The notes under the pieces: model-generated
Told to the model about the DNA's origin: nothing
The model's database searches: none
The model's input: the letters and a program-made list of their open reading frames with translations, nothing else
Made by a program: the position numbers and the translations under genes
In this document: piece by piece, positions 1 to 7,563 of the stretch
How positions within the stretch are numbered: position 1 is the first letter of the stretch
How the letters are laid out: every line of letters starts with the position of its first letter
DNA from: JBMTVT01 sp049451635
Lineage (GTDB): Bacteria > Bacteroidota > Bacteroidia > Flavobacteriales > Flavobacteriaceae
Direction of reading: 5' to 3'
NCBI GenBank assembly: GCA_049451635.1
Contig: JBMTVT010000065.1
Coordinates: 1-11,813 of the forward strand
DNA length: 11,813 bases

Positions 1-53
1 ACACACTTAAAAAAATAATTTTAGACATTAATGGTTTCATTTTTAAATATATT

Positions 54-67
54 TATACAAATGTATA
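54..67. repeat. Short inverted repeat TATACA-AA-TGTATA, possible operator
   Basis: Two perfect 6-base arms are separated by two bases. The repeat lies about 110 bases before the proposed promoter -7 element. Such a small AT-rich palindrome can arise by chance in DNA of this composition, so a regulatory role is only a suggestion. No regulator family is recognised. Confidence 0.2.
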
Positions 68-98
68 CGTTATAAACTTAATTGTAGCCCTTTTTATT

Positions 99-117
99 AT
101 TTAGAATCTCTCTAAAT
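99..117. repeat. Inverted repeat ATTTAGA-N5-TCTAAAT, possible operator
   Basis: Perfect 7-base arms (99-105 and 111-117) flank a 5-base loop. It is centred about 70 bases before the expected transcription start of actA, where an activator could bind. It is not followed by a T-run on either strand, so it does not look like an intrinsic terminator. The arms are nearly all A/T, so chance occurrence cannot be excluded. Confidence 0.25.
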
Positions 118-140
118 TAATAATTAACACTTTCCTAACA

Positions 141-171
141 TTTCTAAAATCGACTTTAAGTATTACTTTTG
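141..171 (+). promoter_or_regulatory. Bacteroidota sigma-A (sigma-ABfr) type promoter for the act-cox operon
   Basis: TACTTTTG at 164-171 matches the Bacteroidota -7 consensus TAnnTTTG perfectly. TTTC at 141-144, 19 bases upstream, is a one-mismatch candidate for the -33 TTTG element at the usual spacing. Transcription would begin near 177-180. No comparable promoter was recognised in the short gaps between the downstream genes, which suggests that this one drives the whole cluster. Confidence 0.55.
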
Positions 172-251
172 CGTGAGATTTTTAACTGTTTTTTCTCTAT
201 TATTAAATGAAAAAATCATACCAAAGTTTAGAAGTTAATTTAACCAACAAT

Positions 252-1547
252 ATGAGACAGGTGATTCACCGTAAATTAAGCAAATACTTTCTTCGTTCAA
301 GCTTAGTTATTTTATTAGCGTTTACAACCTCTCTTTCTGCTCAAGATGGAGATCCAGCAAAAGGAAAATCATTATTCAATGCCAATTGTGCAGCTTGTCA
401 CCAATTAGATAAAAAAATGACAGGGCCAGCTCTACGTAACGTAGAACAACGGTTAGCTGATAGTGAAGGGTTAGATAGAGATTGGATTTATGCGTGGATT
501 CGTAACAGTGCAGGTGTTATAAAATCTGGAGACGCTTACGCCAATAAAATCTACAATGATTACGGTGGTGCTGCAATGACGGCATTTCCTCAATTATCTG
601 ACGACGACATTAATAATATTTTAGCTTATACCGCTGAAGAAAAAGCAGCCCCTGCACCAGCTCAACAAGTTGTTGGTGGGGGAGAGGTTGCGACTTCATC
701 AGGAGGTATATCAAACGAAATTATTTTAGGAGCCTTAGCGGTTCTATTTATATTATTGGCATTTGGACTTTATTTAGTAAACAAAACATTACGCCGTTTT
801 GCAGAGGCTCAAAATATTGAGTTGCCAGAAGAAGCAAAAGGAACACCGCTTTGGAAAGCTTTTGTTCAAAACCAATTTTTAATGTTGGTGGTTGCTATAT
901 TCTTCTTGTTGTCAAGTGCTTATTTTGTTTATGGGTATTTAATGCAAATTGGTGTAGACCAAGGATATCAACCGGTGCAACCCATTCACTATTCTCATAG
1001 AATCCATGCGGGGGATAATGGTATTGATTGCAAATACTGTCACTCATCTGCTAGAGTAAGTAAACACTCTGGAATACCTTCTTTAAATGTTTGTATGAAC
1101 TGTCATAAATCTATTTATGAAGTTGCGCCAGAAACAGCAACTGAAGAATACTCAAAAGAATTTTATGACGGTGAAATAAAAAAATTATACAAAGCTGTTG
1201 GTTGGGATGATGCAGAACAAAAATACACTGGCGAAACGCAACCTGTAAAATGGGTTCGCATACATAACTTACCAGATTTTGTTTATTTCAATCACTCACA
1301 ACACGTTTCTGTTGCAGGTGTGGAATGTCAAACATGTCATGGCCCTGTTGAGGAAATGGAAATTATGTACCAAAATGCTTCACTAACCATGGGTTGGTGT
1401 ATAAACTGCCACAGAGAAACCAATGTTAATGTAAAGGACAATGCTTATTACGAGAAAATTCACAAAGAATTATCTAAAAAGTATGGTGTTGAAGAATTAA
1501 CTGCTGCACAAATGGGAGGTTTAGAGTGTGGTAAATGTCACTATTAA
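252..1547 (+). CDS. actA: Alternative complex III multihaem cytochrome c subunit ActA with extra N-terminal monohaem domain
   Basis: ActA carries electrons in the periplasmic part of alternative complex III (quinol:electron acceptor oxidoreductase). From the ATG at 252 (431 residues) it has a signal peptide (about 1-30, cleavage after SLSA), a class I-like cytochrome c domain with CAACH at 46-50 and a likely axial Met near 109, an Ala/Gly/Pro-rich linker, two membrane helices (about 155-176 and 208-231), and a C-terminal pentahaem domain with CXXCH at 260, 281, 359, 383 and 426. The last motif lies almost at the C-terminus. Six CXXCH motifs are therefore visible. An in-frame ATG at 207 would add 15 residues before the signal peptide; I prefer 252 because it gives a normal basic n-region (MRQVIHRK). 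actB follows after 33 bases. Assignment to ActA is firm; the start is less certain. Confidence 0.93.
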   Translation: MRQVIHRKLSKYFLRSSLVILLAFTTSLSAQDGDPAKGKSLFNANCAACHQLDKKMTGPALRNVEQRLADSEGLDRDWIYAWIRNSAGVIKSGDAYANKIYNDYGGAAMTAFPQLSDDDINNILAYTAEEKAAPAPAQQVVGGGEVATSSGGISNEIILGALAVLFILLAFGLYLVNKTLRRFAEAQNIELPEEAKGTPLWKAFVQNQFLMLVVAIFFLLSSAYFVYGYLMQIGVDQGYQPVQPIHYSHRIHAGDNGIDCKYCHSSARVSKHSGIPSLNVCMNCHKSIYEVAPETATEEYSKEFYDGEIKKLYKAVGWDDAEQKYTGETQPVKWVRIHNLPDFVYFNHSQHVSVAGVECQTCHGPVEEMEIMYQNASLTMGWCINCHRETNVNVKDNAYYEKIHKELSKKYGVEELTAAQMGGLECGKCHY

Positions 1548-1570
1548 TAAATTTAATAAGAAGTAATTCA

Positions 1571-1579
1571 ATTATATAA
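1571..1579 (+). repeat. ATTATATAA element directly before the actB start
   Basis: This 9-mer ends one base before the actB ATG. It is part of a 13-base string TCAATTATATAAT (1568-1580) that recurs at 4691-4703 before actC. There is no Shine-Dalgarno sequence here, so an unstructured AU-rich initiation region is the plausible role. That role is inferred from position only. Confidence 0.4.
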
Positions 1580-1580
1580 T

Positions 1581-4500
1581 ATGTCATCAAACAAGAAATA
1601 CTGGAAAAGTGTTGAAGAGCTAAACGAAAATAGTTCTATTGTTGAGACGCTAAAGCAAAAAGAGTTTGTAAATGAGATTCCTACGGATGAGTTTTTAGGA
1701 GATAAAAACACCTTAGAATCAACATCTACTACTCGTCGCGATTTCTTAAAATATGTAGGCTTTACTACTGCTGCTGCATCATTAGCTGCATGCGAAGGGC
1801 CTGTAAAAAAATCAATTCCCTATGTGGTACAACCAACAGAAATTATTCCTGGTGTTGCTAACTACTACGCAACAACTATTGCAGACGGATTTGATTTTGC
1901 TAGTGTTTTAGTTAAAACGCGAGAAGGTCGTCCAATTAAGATTGAAAACAATGCCATGGCAGCTACAAATGGTAGTGCAAATGCCAGAGTCAATGCTTCG
2001 GTTTTAGGATTATACGATAGCTTAAGAGTTCAAGGCCCAAAGAGAAAAGACGGAGAATCTATTTCTTGGAGTACGTTTGATGCTGAAACAAGTAAAAAAT
2101 TAACTGATATAGCGGCAGCAAATAAAACAATTGTGTTATTAACACAAACTTATGCAAGTCCTTCTACCAGTAAGTTAATTTCAGAATTTAAGGAAACATA
2201 CGGCAATGTAAACCATGTAGTTTACGATGCTGTTTCAGAATCACCTGCATTAGATGCTTACCAAGCTAAATACGGAGAGCGCGGATTAGCAAATTACGAT
2301 TTTGCTAAAGCAATGACCATTGTTTCTGTTGGTGCTGATTTCTTAGGAGATTGGCAAGGGGGTGGTTTTGATTCGGGATATTCTAAAAACAGAATTCCAG
2401 ATCATGGAAAGATGTCACGTCATATCCAGTTTGAATCTAATATGTCGTTAACAGGTGCTAATGCTGATAAGCGTGTGCCGTTAACGCCTTCACAACAAAA
2501 ACTAGTATTAGCAAAATTATATAGTTTAGTTGTTGGTGGTTCAGTTTCTACAGATTTGCCAGGACATATAAACAAAGCTGTTGAACAAGCAGCTTCACAA
2601 CTTAAAAAAGCTGGAAGCAATGGTGTTGTAGTTACTGGAATTCAAGATGTAAATGCCCAGACTTTAGCTCTAGAAATCAACGAAGTTTTAAACAGTAAAG
2701 CGTTTGATGCAACAACGACAATAAAAACTAGACAGGGTAATGATAAAGCGGTATCGCAATTAGTTGCTGATATGAAAGCAGGTAAAGTTGCTGCCATTAT
2801 TATGAGTGGTGTAAATCCAGTTTACACTTTGCCAAATGCATCAGATTTTATTGATGGATTAAGTAAAACAGAATTATCTATTGCTTTTTCTATGAAAGTT
2901 GATGAAACTGCTTCTGAAACACAATACATAGCTGCGACTCCTCATTATTTAGAATCTTGGGGTGATGTGGAGTTGAAAAAAGGATACTATGCCCTTGCAC
3001 AACCAACAATACGACCGTTATTTGATACCAGACAATTCCAAGAGGCTTTACTAAAATGGACAGGAAACGATAGTTCTTACCACGATTACATAAAAGAAAC
3101 TTGGGGAGCTACTATTTTAGGAGGAAGTTCTTTTAATACAGCGTTACACGATGGTGTATTTATTGGAGCTATAGCAACAAAAACTGAAGACACAACTGAT
3201 GCTGCTGAACAAGTAGAAACTCCATCTGGAAATGCTGCTAGAGCTTTAGTGTCTTCTGCGAAATCAAACGGATTAGAACTAACATTATACACTAAAGTAG
3301 GTATGGGTGATGGGCAACAAGCCAATAACCCATGGTTACAAGAATTCCCAGATCCTATCACAAGAACATCATGGGATAATTATTTAACTGTATCAAAAAC
3401 AGATGCGGATAGTATTGAACTAACAAACACCCATGTTGCCAATGGCGCACTAAACAGTAATTACGCTAAAGTGACCGTTAACGGGACTTCGGTAACCGTT
3501 CCAGTTATTATTCAACCAGGGCAAGCAAAAGGCTCAGTTGGGTTAGCATTGGGTTATGGTAGAACCAAAGGATTAAAAACCGAAATGCAAACAGGGGTAA
3601 ATGCTTATCCATTATATCAAGGATTTAATAACGTACAATCTGTTACAGTTGAGACTGTTGGTGGAGAGCATGAGTTTGCTTGTGTTCAGTTACACAATAC
3701 GTTAATGGGTCGTGGTGATATTGTTAAAGAAACTACTTTAGAAATATTCAATACCAAAGATAAAAAGTATTGGAATGCAATTCCAGTAGTATCTTTAAAC
3801 CATGAAGAAACTCCGGTTACATCACCAGAAGTTGATTTATGGGAAGAGTTTGATCGTTCTATCGGTCACCATTTCAACCTGTCAATCGATTTAAATGCTT
3901 GTACAGGATGTGGCGCTTGTGTAATTGCATGTCATGCGGAAAATAATGTGCCAGTAGTTGGTAAAACAGAAGTACGTCGTAGCCGTGATATGCATTGGTT
4001 ACGTATAGATAGATATTATTCATCTGAAGAATCTTTTGAAGGTGATAACGATAAAAAAGATAATATTTCTGGTTTAGGAAGCTCATTAAGTGAGTTTGGT
4101 GAAATGGAAAGTGCTTCCGAGAACCCTCAAGTAGCATTTCAGCCAGTAATGTGTCAGCATTGTAACCATGCACCTTGTGAAACGGTTTGTCCAGTAGCAG
4201 CAACATCACACGGTCGTCAAGGTCAAAACCATATGGCTTATAACCGATGTGTGGGTACCAGATATTGTGCAAACAACTGTCCTTATAAAGTACGTCGTTT
4301 CAACTGGTTCTTATACAATGGAAATGATGAGTTTGATTATCATATGAATGATGATTTAGGACGTATGGTGTTAAATCCAGATGTGGTAGTGCGTTCTCGT
4401 GGTGTTATGGAAAAATGTTCTATGTGTATTCAAAAAACACAAAAAACAATTCTAGATGCAAAACGTGACGGACGTGAAATTAAAGATGGTGAATTCCAAA

Positions 4501-4676
4501 CAGCCTGTTCTGCGGCTTGTAGCAATGGAGCAATGGTTTTTGGAGACATTAACGATAAGGAAAGTAAAGTTGCAAAACTTAAAGAAGATAATCGTATGTA
4601 TCACTTGTTAGAGCATATTGGAACAAAACCAAATGTGATTTATCAAACAAAGGTGAGAAATACAACTGAAGCATAA
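1581..4676 (+). CDS. actB: Alternative complex III iron-sulfur/molybdopterin-oxidoreductase-like subunit ActB
   Basis: ActB (1031 residues) is the large periplasmic subunit of alternative complex III and relays electrons through iron-sulfur clusters towards ActA. A hydrophilic leader of about 50 residues precedes a twin-arginine motif (RRDFLK at 52-57), a short hydrophobic stretch and a lipobox LAAC with Cys71, so it is probably Tat-exported and lipid-anchored. Residues from about 75 to 740 resemble the molybdopterin oxidoreductase fold; ACIII homologues are known to lack the cofactor. The C-terminal ferredoxin-like part has Cys groups at 774/777/780/784, 858/861/866/870, 890/896/900, 946/949 and 976/980, enough for the three [4Fe-4S] and one [3Fe-4S] clusters known in the family. 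A polar, acidic segment (about 812-850) separates the first two groups. It lies between actA and actC in the canonical act order. Confidence 0.95.
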   Translation: MSSNKKYWKSVEELNENSSIVETLKQKEFVNEIPTDEFLGDKNTLESTSTTRRDFLKYVGFTTAAASLAACEGPVKKSIPYVVQPTEIIPGVANYYATTIADGFDFASVLVKTREGRPIKIENNAMAATNGSANARVNASVLGLYDSLRVQGPKRKDGESISWSTFDAETSKKLTDIAAANKTIVLLTQTYASPSTSKLISEFKETYGNVNHVVYDAVSESPALDAYQAKYGERGLANYDFAKAMTIVSVGADFLGDWQGGGFDSGYSKNRIPDHGKMSRHIQFESNMSLTGANADKRVPLTPSQQKLVLAKLYSLVVGGSVSTDLPGHINKAVEQAASQLKKAGSNGVVVTGIQDVNAQTLALEINEVLNSKAFDATTTIKTRQGNDKAVSQLVADMKAGKVAAIIMSGVNPVYTLPNASDFIDGLSKTELSIAFSMKVDETASETQYIAATPHYLESWGDVELKKGYYALAQPTIRPLFDTRQFQEALLKWTGNDSSYHDYIKETWGATILGGSSFNTALHDGVFIGAIATKTEDTTDAAEQVETPSGNAARALVSSAKSNGLELTLYTKVGMGDGQQANNPWLQEFPDPITRTSWDNYLTVSKTDADSIELTNTHVANGALNSNYAKVTVNGTSVTVPVIIQPGQAKGSVGLALGYGRTKGLKTEMQTGVNAYPLYQGFNNVQSVTVETVGGEHEFACVQLHNTLMGRGDIVKETTLEIFNTKDKKYWNAIPVVSLNHEETPVTSPEVDLWEEFDRSIGHHFNLSIDLNACTGCGACVIACHAENNVPVVGKTEVRRSRDMHWLRIDRYYSSEESFEGDNDKKDNISGLGSSLSEFGEMESASENPQVAFQPVMCQHCNHAPCETVCPVAATSHGRQGQNHMAYNRCVGTRYCANNCPYKVRRFNWFLYNGNDEFDYHMNDDLGRMVLNPDVVVRSRGVMEKCSMCIQKTQKTILDAKRDGREIKDGEFQTACSAACSNGAMVFGDINDKESKVAKLKEDNRMYHLLEHIGTKPNVIYQTKVRNTTEA

Positions 4677-4693
4677 ATCTAATTAAAGAATCA

Positions 4694-4702
4694 ATTATAT
4701 AA
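4694..4702 (+). repeat. ATTATATAA element directly before the actC start
   Basis: This is the second copy of the 9-mer, ending two bases before the actC ATG. The surrounding 13 bases (4691-4703) are identical to 1568-1580. It occupies the spot where a ribosome binding site would normally be, and no purine-rich Shine-Dalgarno sequence is present. Confidence 0.4.
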
Positions 4703-4704
4703 TT

Positions 4705-6447
4705 ATGGCGTCTCATTACGAAGCACCTATTAGAAGACCTTTAGTTACAGGTGAAAAATCATACCACGATGTTACTGTGGATGTAGCAAAACCTGTAGAA
4801 GGAAAAGCAAATAAACAATGGTGGATAGTTTTTGGTATTGCACTTGCTGCTTTTCTTTGGGGAATTGGATGTATTATTTATACAATATCTACAGGAATTG
4901 GAACTTGGGGTTTGAATAAAACCGTAGGTTGGGCTTGGGATATTACTAACTTCGTTTGGTGGGTTGGTATTGGTCACGCAGGAACGCTTATTTCTGCAGT
5001 ACTTTTATTATTCCGTCAAAAATGGAGAATGGCAATTAACCGTTCTGCAGAAGCAATGACCATTTTCTCGGTAGTTCAAGCAGGTTTATTCCCAATTATT
5101 CACATGGGTCGTCCATGGTTAGGTTACTGGGTGTTACCAATTCCAAACCAATTTGGGTCACTTTGGGTAAACTTTAACTCACCACTACTTTGGGACGTAT
5201 TTGCAATTTCGACATATTTATCAGTATCCTTGGTATTCTGGTGGACTGGTTTGTTGCCTGATTTTGCCATGATTCGTGATAGAGCTGTAAAACCTTTTCA
5301 AAAGAAAATATATTCACTATTAAGTTTCGGTTGGTCGGGTCGTGCAAAAGACTGGCAACGTTTTGAAGAAGTATCTCTGGTTCTTGCTGGTTTAGCAACG
5401 CCACTTGTGCTTTCTGTACATACTATTGTATCTTTTGACTTCGCAACGTCTGTAATTCCTGGTTGGCATACAACTATATTCCCACCATACTTCGTTGCTG
5501 GAGCGGTATTCTCTGGTTTTGCTATGGTAAACACATTGCTTATTATCATGAGGAAAGTGTGTAACCTTGAGGATTATATTACAGTACAGCATATTGAACT
5601 AATGAATATAGTTATCATGATTACAGGTTCAATTGTTGGTGTAGCTTACATTACTGAGTTGTTTATTGCATGGTATTCAGGTGTAGAATATGAGCAATAC
5701 GCCTTCTTAAATAGAGCAACTGGTCCTTACTGGTGGGCGTATTGGGCGATGATGACTTGTAATGTTTTCTCTCCCCAGTTTATGTGGTTCAAGAAATTAA
5801 GAACTAGTATCATGTTCTCATTCTTCATCTCAATAGTAGTAAACATAGGTATGTGGTTTGAGCGTTTCGTTATTATTGTAACATCGTTGCATAGAGATTA
5901 TTTACCATCATCATGGACCATGTTCTCACCAACATTTGTAGATATAGGTATTTTTATTGGAACGATTGGTTTCTTCTTTGTATTGTTCTTGTTATACTCT
6001 AGAACATTCCCTGTAATTGCACAGGCTGAGGTGAAAACCATTTTAAAATCGTCAGGAGAACGTTACAAAAATTTAAGAGAAGCTGGTAAAAGTTTAGTAG
6101 GTACTGGTGCTGATGCTAGAACATCAGGGGTTATTGCTTCAACTAAACCAGTTGAAACTTTAAAAGTTGAAGTTTCTGAAGATGATAAATCGGAGATGAC
6201 AAACTCATTACTTAGTAGTATAGGAACTTTCGATCCATCTACCCAAAAGGCTGATGATTTAAAGAAAATTAGTGGTGTAGGACCAAAAATGGAGCAAGTG
6301 CTAAACAGTATAGGCATTTATTCTTTCCTTCAAGTAAGTAAGATGACCAAAAAAGAATACGACTTGTTAGACAGTATTACAGGTTCTTTTCCTGGAAGAG
6401 CAGAACGTGATGATTGGTCTGGACAAGCTAAAAAATTAATAAACTAG
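4705..6447 (+). CDS. actC: Alternative complex III NrfD/PsrC-like membrane subunit ActC with C-terminal helix-hairpin-helix-like domain
   Basis: ActC (580 residues) is the membrane subunit beside ActB, and in known ACIII structures it is the likely menaquinol-oxidising subunit. About ten membrane helices can be placed (roughly 38-62, 81-103, 116-134, 155-180, 222-244, 258-285, 294-322, 340-360, 367-393, 411-433), as in the NrfD/PsrC-like ACIII family. Polar residues in conserved-looking motifs include His91 (GHAGTL), His133 (HMGRPW), His239 and Asp245; these are candidates for quinol or proton handling. Unlike a minimal NrfD protein it continues for almost 150 residues after the last helix: a charged linker (about 434-516) and then a helix-hairpin-helix-like module (517-580). 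With ten helices, both termini should be cytoplasmic. The actD start lies 10 bases beyond its stop. Confidence 0.94.
   Translation: MASHYEAPIRRPLVTGEKSYHDVTVDVAKPVEGKANKQWWIVFGIALAAFLWGIGCIIYTISTGIGTWGLNKTVGWAWDITNFVWWVGIGHAGTLISAVLLLFRQKWRMAINRSAEAMTIFSVVQAGLFPIIHMGRPWLGYWVLPIPNQFGSLWVNFNSPLLWDVFAISTYLSVSLVFWWTGLLPDFAMIRDRAVKPFQKKIYSLLSFGWSGRAKDWQRFEEVSLVLAGLATPLVLSVHTIVSFDFATSVIPGWHTTIFPPYFVAGAVFSGFAMVNTLLIIMRKVCNLEDYITVQHIELMNIVIMITGSIVGVAYITELFIAWYSGVEYEQYAFLNRATGPYWWAYWAMMTCNVFSPQFMWFKKLRTSIMFSFFISIVVNIGMWFERFVIIVTSLHRDYLPSSWTMFSPTFVDIGIFIGTIGFFFVLFLLYSRTFPVIAQAEVKTILKSSGERYKNLREAGKSLVGTGADARTSGVIASTKPVETLKVEVSEDDKSEMTNSLLSSIGTFDPSTQKADDLKKISGVGPKMEQVLNSIGIYSFLQVSKMTKKEYDLLDSITGSFPGRAERDDWSGQAKKLIN
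6253..6444 (+). other. Helix-hairpin-helix-like domain at the C-terminus of ActC
   Basis: Residues 517-580 of ActC contain DDLKKISGVGPKMEQVLNSI, a classic HhH-type glycine hairpin (Gly524, Gly526), then an aromatic segment (IYSFLQ), and end with a GRAERDDW...QAKKL signature (564-578). The same compact module is known as a C-terminal extension of some NuoE and ribosomal L21 proteins and in small standalone proteins. In a membrane respiratory subunit a DNA-binding role seems unlikely. A cytoplasmic protein-contact or assembly role is my inference. Confidence 0.75.
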
Positions 6448-6457
6448 AATAGAGTCA

Positions 6458-6991
6458 ATGGAAGCTTCAAAAGTTATTCACGCTATTTATACCGATGACG
6501 ATGTACTAATGTCCGCTGTTAAAAAAGTTAAGGCAGAAAGACACCACATTGAAGAAATATATACACCATTTCCAGTTCATGGGCTAGACAAAGCTATGGG
6601 GTTAGCTCCAACACGTATTGCCATTACATCATTTTTATATGGTTTGGTTGGTTTAACTGTAGCTATTGTTATGATGAATTTCATAATGATAGAAGATTGG
6701 CCTCAAAATATAGGTGGAAAACCAAGTTTTAGTTATATAGAAAACATGCCAGCCTTTGTGCCAATTATGTTTGAGCTTACTGTGTTTTTTGCTGCGCATT
6801 TAATGGTAATCACATTTTATTTACGTAGTAGAATGTGGCCGTTTAAAAAAGCTGAAAATCCTGATCCAAGAACTACAGATGACCATTTTTTAATGGAAAT
6901 TGCAGTGCATGGAAACGAAAAAAAATTAGAAAGCTTGCTTAAAGAAACTGGAGCAGTCGAAATTAATTTAGTTGATAAAGAAGCGCATTAA
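6458..6991 (+). CDS. actD: Alternative complex III membrane subunit ActD (DUF3341 family)
   Basis: ActD is a small membrane subunit of alternative complex III (177 residues, a usual length for the family). It has a soluble N-terminal domain with a segment YTPFPVHGLDKAMGL (35-49) typical of DUF3341 proteins, two membrane helices (about 53-76 and 96-122) and a soluble C-terminal tail. It has no cofactor motif, and its role is thought to be structural. The start 10 bases after actC and the stop 7 bases before actE indicate tight translational linkage. The assignment rests on the motif, the topology and its place between actC and actE. Confidence 0.92.
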   Translation: MEASKVIHAIYTDDDVLMSAVKKVKAERHHIEEIYTPFPVHGLDKAMGLAPTRIAITSFLYGLVGLTVAIVMMNFIMIEDWPQNIGGKPSFSYIENMPAFVPIMFELTVFFAAHLMVITFYLRSRMWPFKKAENPDPRTTDDHFLMEIAVHGNEKKLESLLKETGAVEINLVDKEAH

Positions 6992-6998
6992 TACAATT

Positions 6999-7550
6999 AT
7001 GAAAAGCTTAATTAAAATAGTAACAATAGTAGTCGTACTAGTAGCCGTGTCTTGTAAAAAAGATACTGCTCCTAACTATCAATTCATGCCTAACATGTAT
7101 GAGTCCGTTGGATATGAAACTTATGGGGAAGCTGCGTTTCCTAATGGTGTTGAAGCACAATTACCTGCCGAAGGGTCCATACCAAGAGGTTATATCCCTT
7201 TTGATATTGAAAATTCAACAGAAGGATATACTTTAGCAAAAGAAACTTTGGTTAGCCCTTTAGATTCTACAGAAGTTGATTTAGAAAGAGGTAAAGCTTT
7301 ATATGATATTTATTGTGGTATTTGCCATGGTAATAAAGGAAATGGACAAGGGAACTTAGTAAAACGCGAAAAAATATTAGGTATTCCAAGTTATGATGAT
7401 GCTGGTAGAGCCATAAATCAAGGAAGTATTTACCATACTATTTATTACGGAAAAAATGCTATGGGTAGTTATGCTAATCAGTTGAACGAAGAAGAGCGTT
7501 GGCAAGTAGTTTCGTATGTATTAAAGTTAAAAGCAGATTTAGAAAAGTAA
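6999..7550 (+). CDS. actE: Alternative complex III monohaem cytochrome c lipoprotein ActE
   Basis: ActE (183 residues) is the monohaem cytochrome c of alternative complex III. The start MKSLIK at 6999 gives a short lipoprotein signal ending in AVSC, so Cys19 should be lipidated and the protein held on the periplasmic face of the membrane. One CXXCH motif (CGICH, 106-110) and a probable axial Met156 (KNAMGSYA) define a class I cytochrome c fold. An in-frame TTG at 6972 inside actD would add nine residues before the signal; it is rejected because the lipoprotein signal fits the ATG exactly. actF follows after 13 bases. The haem may pass electrons from ActA towards the oxidase, but which cytochrome contacts CuA cannot be told from sequence. 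Confidence 0.94.
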   Translation: MKSLIKIVTIVVVLVAVSCKKDTAPNYQFMPNMYESVGYETYGEAAFPNGVEAQLPAEGSIPRGYIPFDIENSTEGYTLAKETLVSPLDSTEVDLERGKALYDIYCGICHGNKGNGQGNLVKREKILGIPSYDDAGRAINQGSIYHTIYYGKNAMGSYANQLNEEERWQVVSYVLKLKADLEK

Positions 7551-7551
7551 G

Positions 7552-7560
7552 ATTATATAA
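7552..7560 (+). repeat. ATTATATAA element directly before the actF start
   Basis: This is the third copy of the 9-mer found before actB and actC, here ending three bases before the actF ATG. The related string TATAAGAT also occurs just before the coxA start (about 10033-10040). Confidence 0.35.
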
Positions 7561-7563
7561 GAT

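Larger units (their letters stand above)
1..251. other. Non-coding leader region upstream of the act-cox operon
   Basis: This very A+T-rich stretch has no convincing coding sequence on either strand. It contains a Bacteroidota-type promoter near 141-171 and two short inverted repeats (54-67 and 99-117). If translation of actA starts at 252, positions from about 178 to 251 are an untranslated leader of roughly 70 bases. If it starts at 207, the leader is under 30 bases. No end of an upstream gene and no T-run terminator is recognisable at the left edge. Confidence 0.6.

Noticed and set aside
99..117. Inverted repeat read as an intrinsic terminator of an upstream gene
   Set aside because: The stem is AT-rich and no T-run follows on either strand; an operator or chance dyad is more plausible.
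1581..3800. ActB as a functional molybdenum enzyme
   Set aside because: The arrangement with actA, actC, actD, actE and actF identifies it as the ACIII subunit, a family known to lack the molybdenum cofactor. I saw no sequence feature that argues otherwise.
3874..4272. Minus-strand open frame of 132 codons opposite the ferredoxin part of actB
   Set aside because: It lies wholly antisense to the Cys-rich region of actB, shows no recognisable family or start context, and is explained as a shadow of biased codon use in actB.
5174..5592. Overlapping minus-strand frames opposite actC
   Set aside because: They are short, mutually overlapping, unlike any known protein, and antisense to firmly assigned membrane helices of ActC.
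6972..6998. Upstream TTG start for actE
   Set aside because: It would overlap the end of actD and put nine residues before the lipoprotein signal. The ATG at 6999 gives a standard signal with Cys19 and sits 7 bases after the actD stop.
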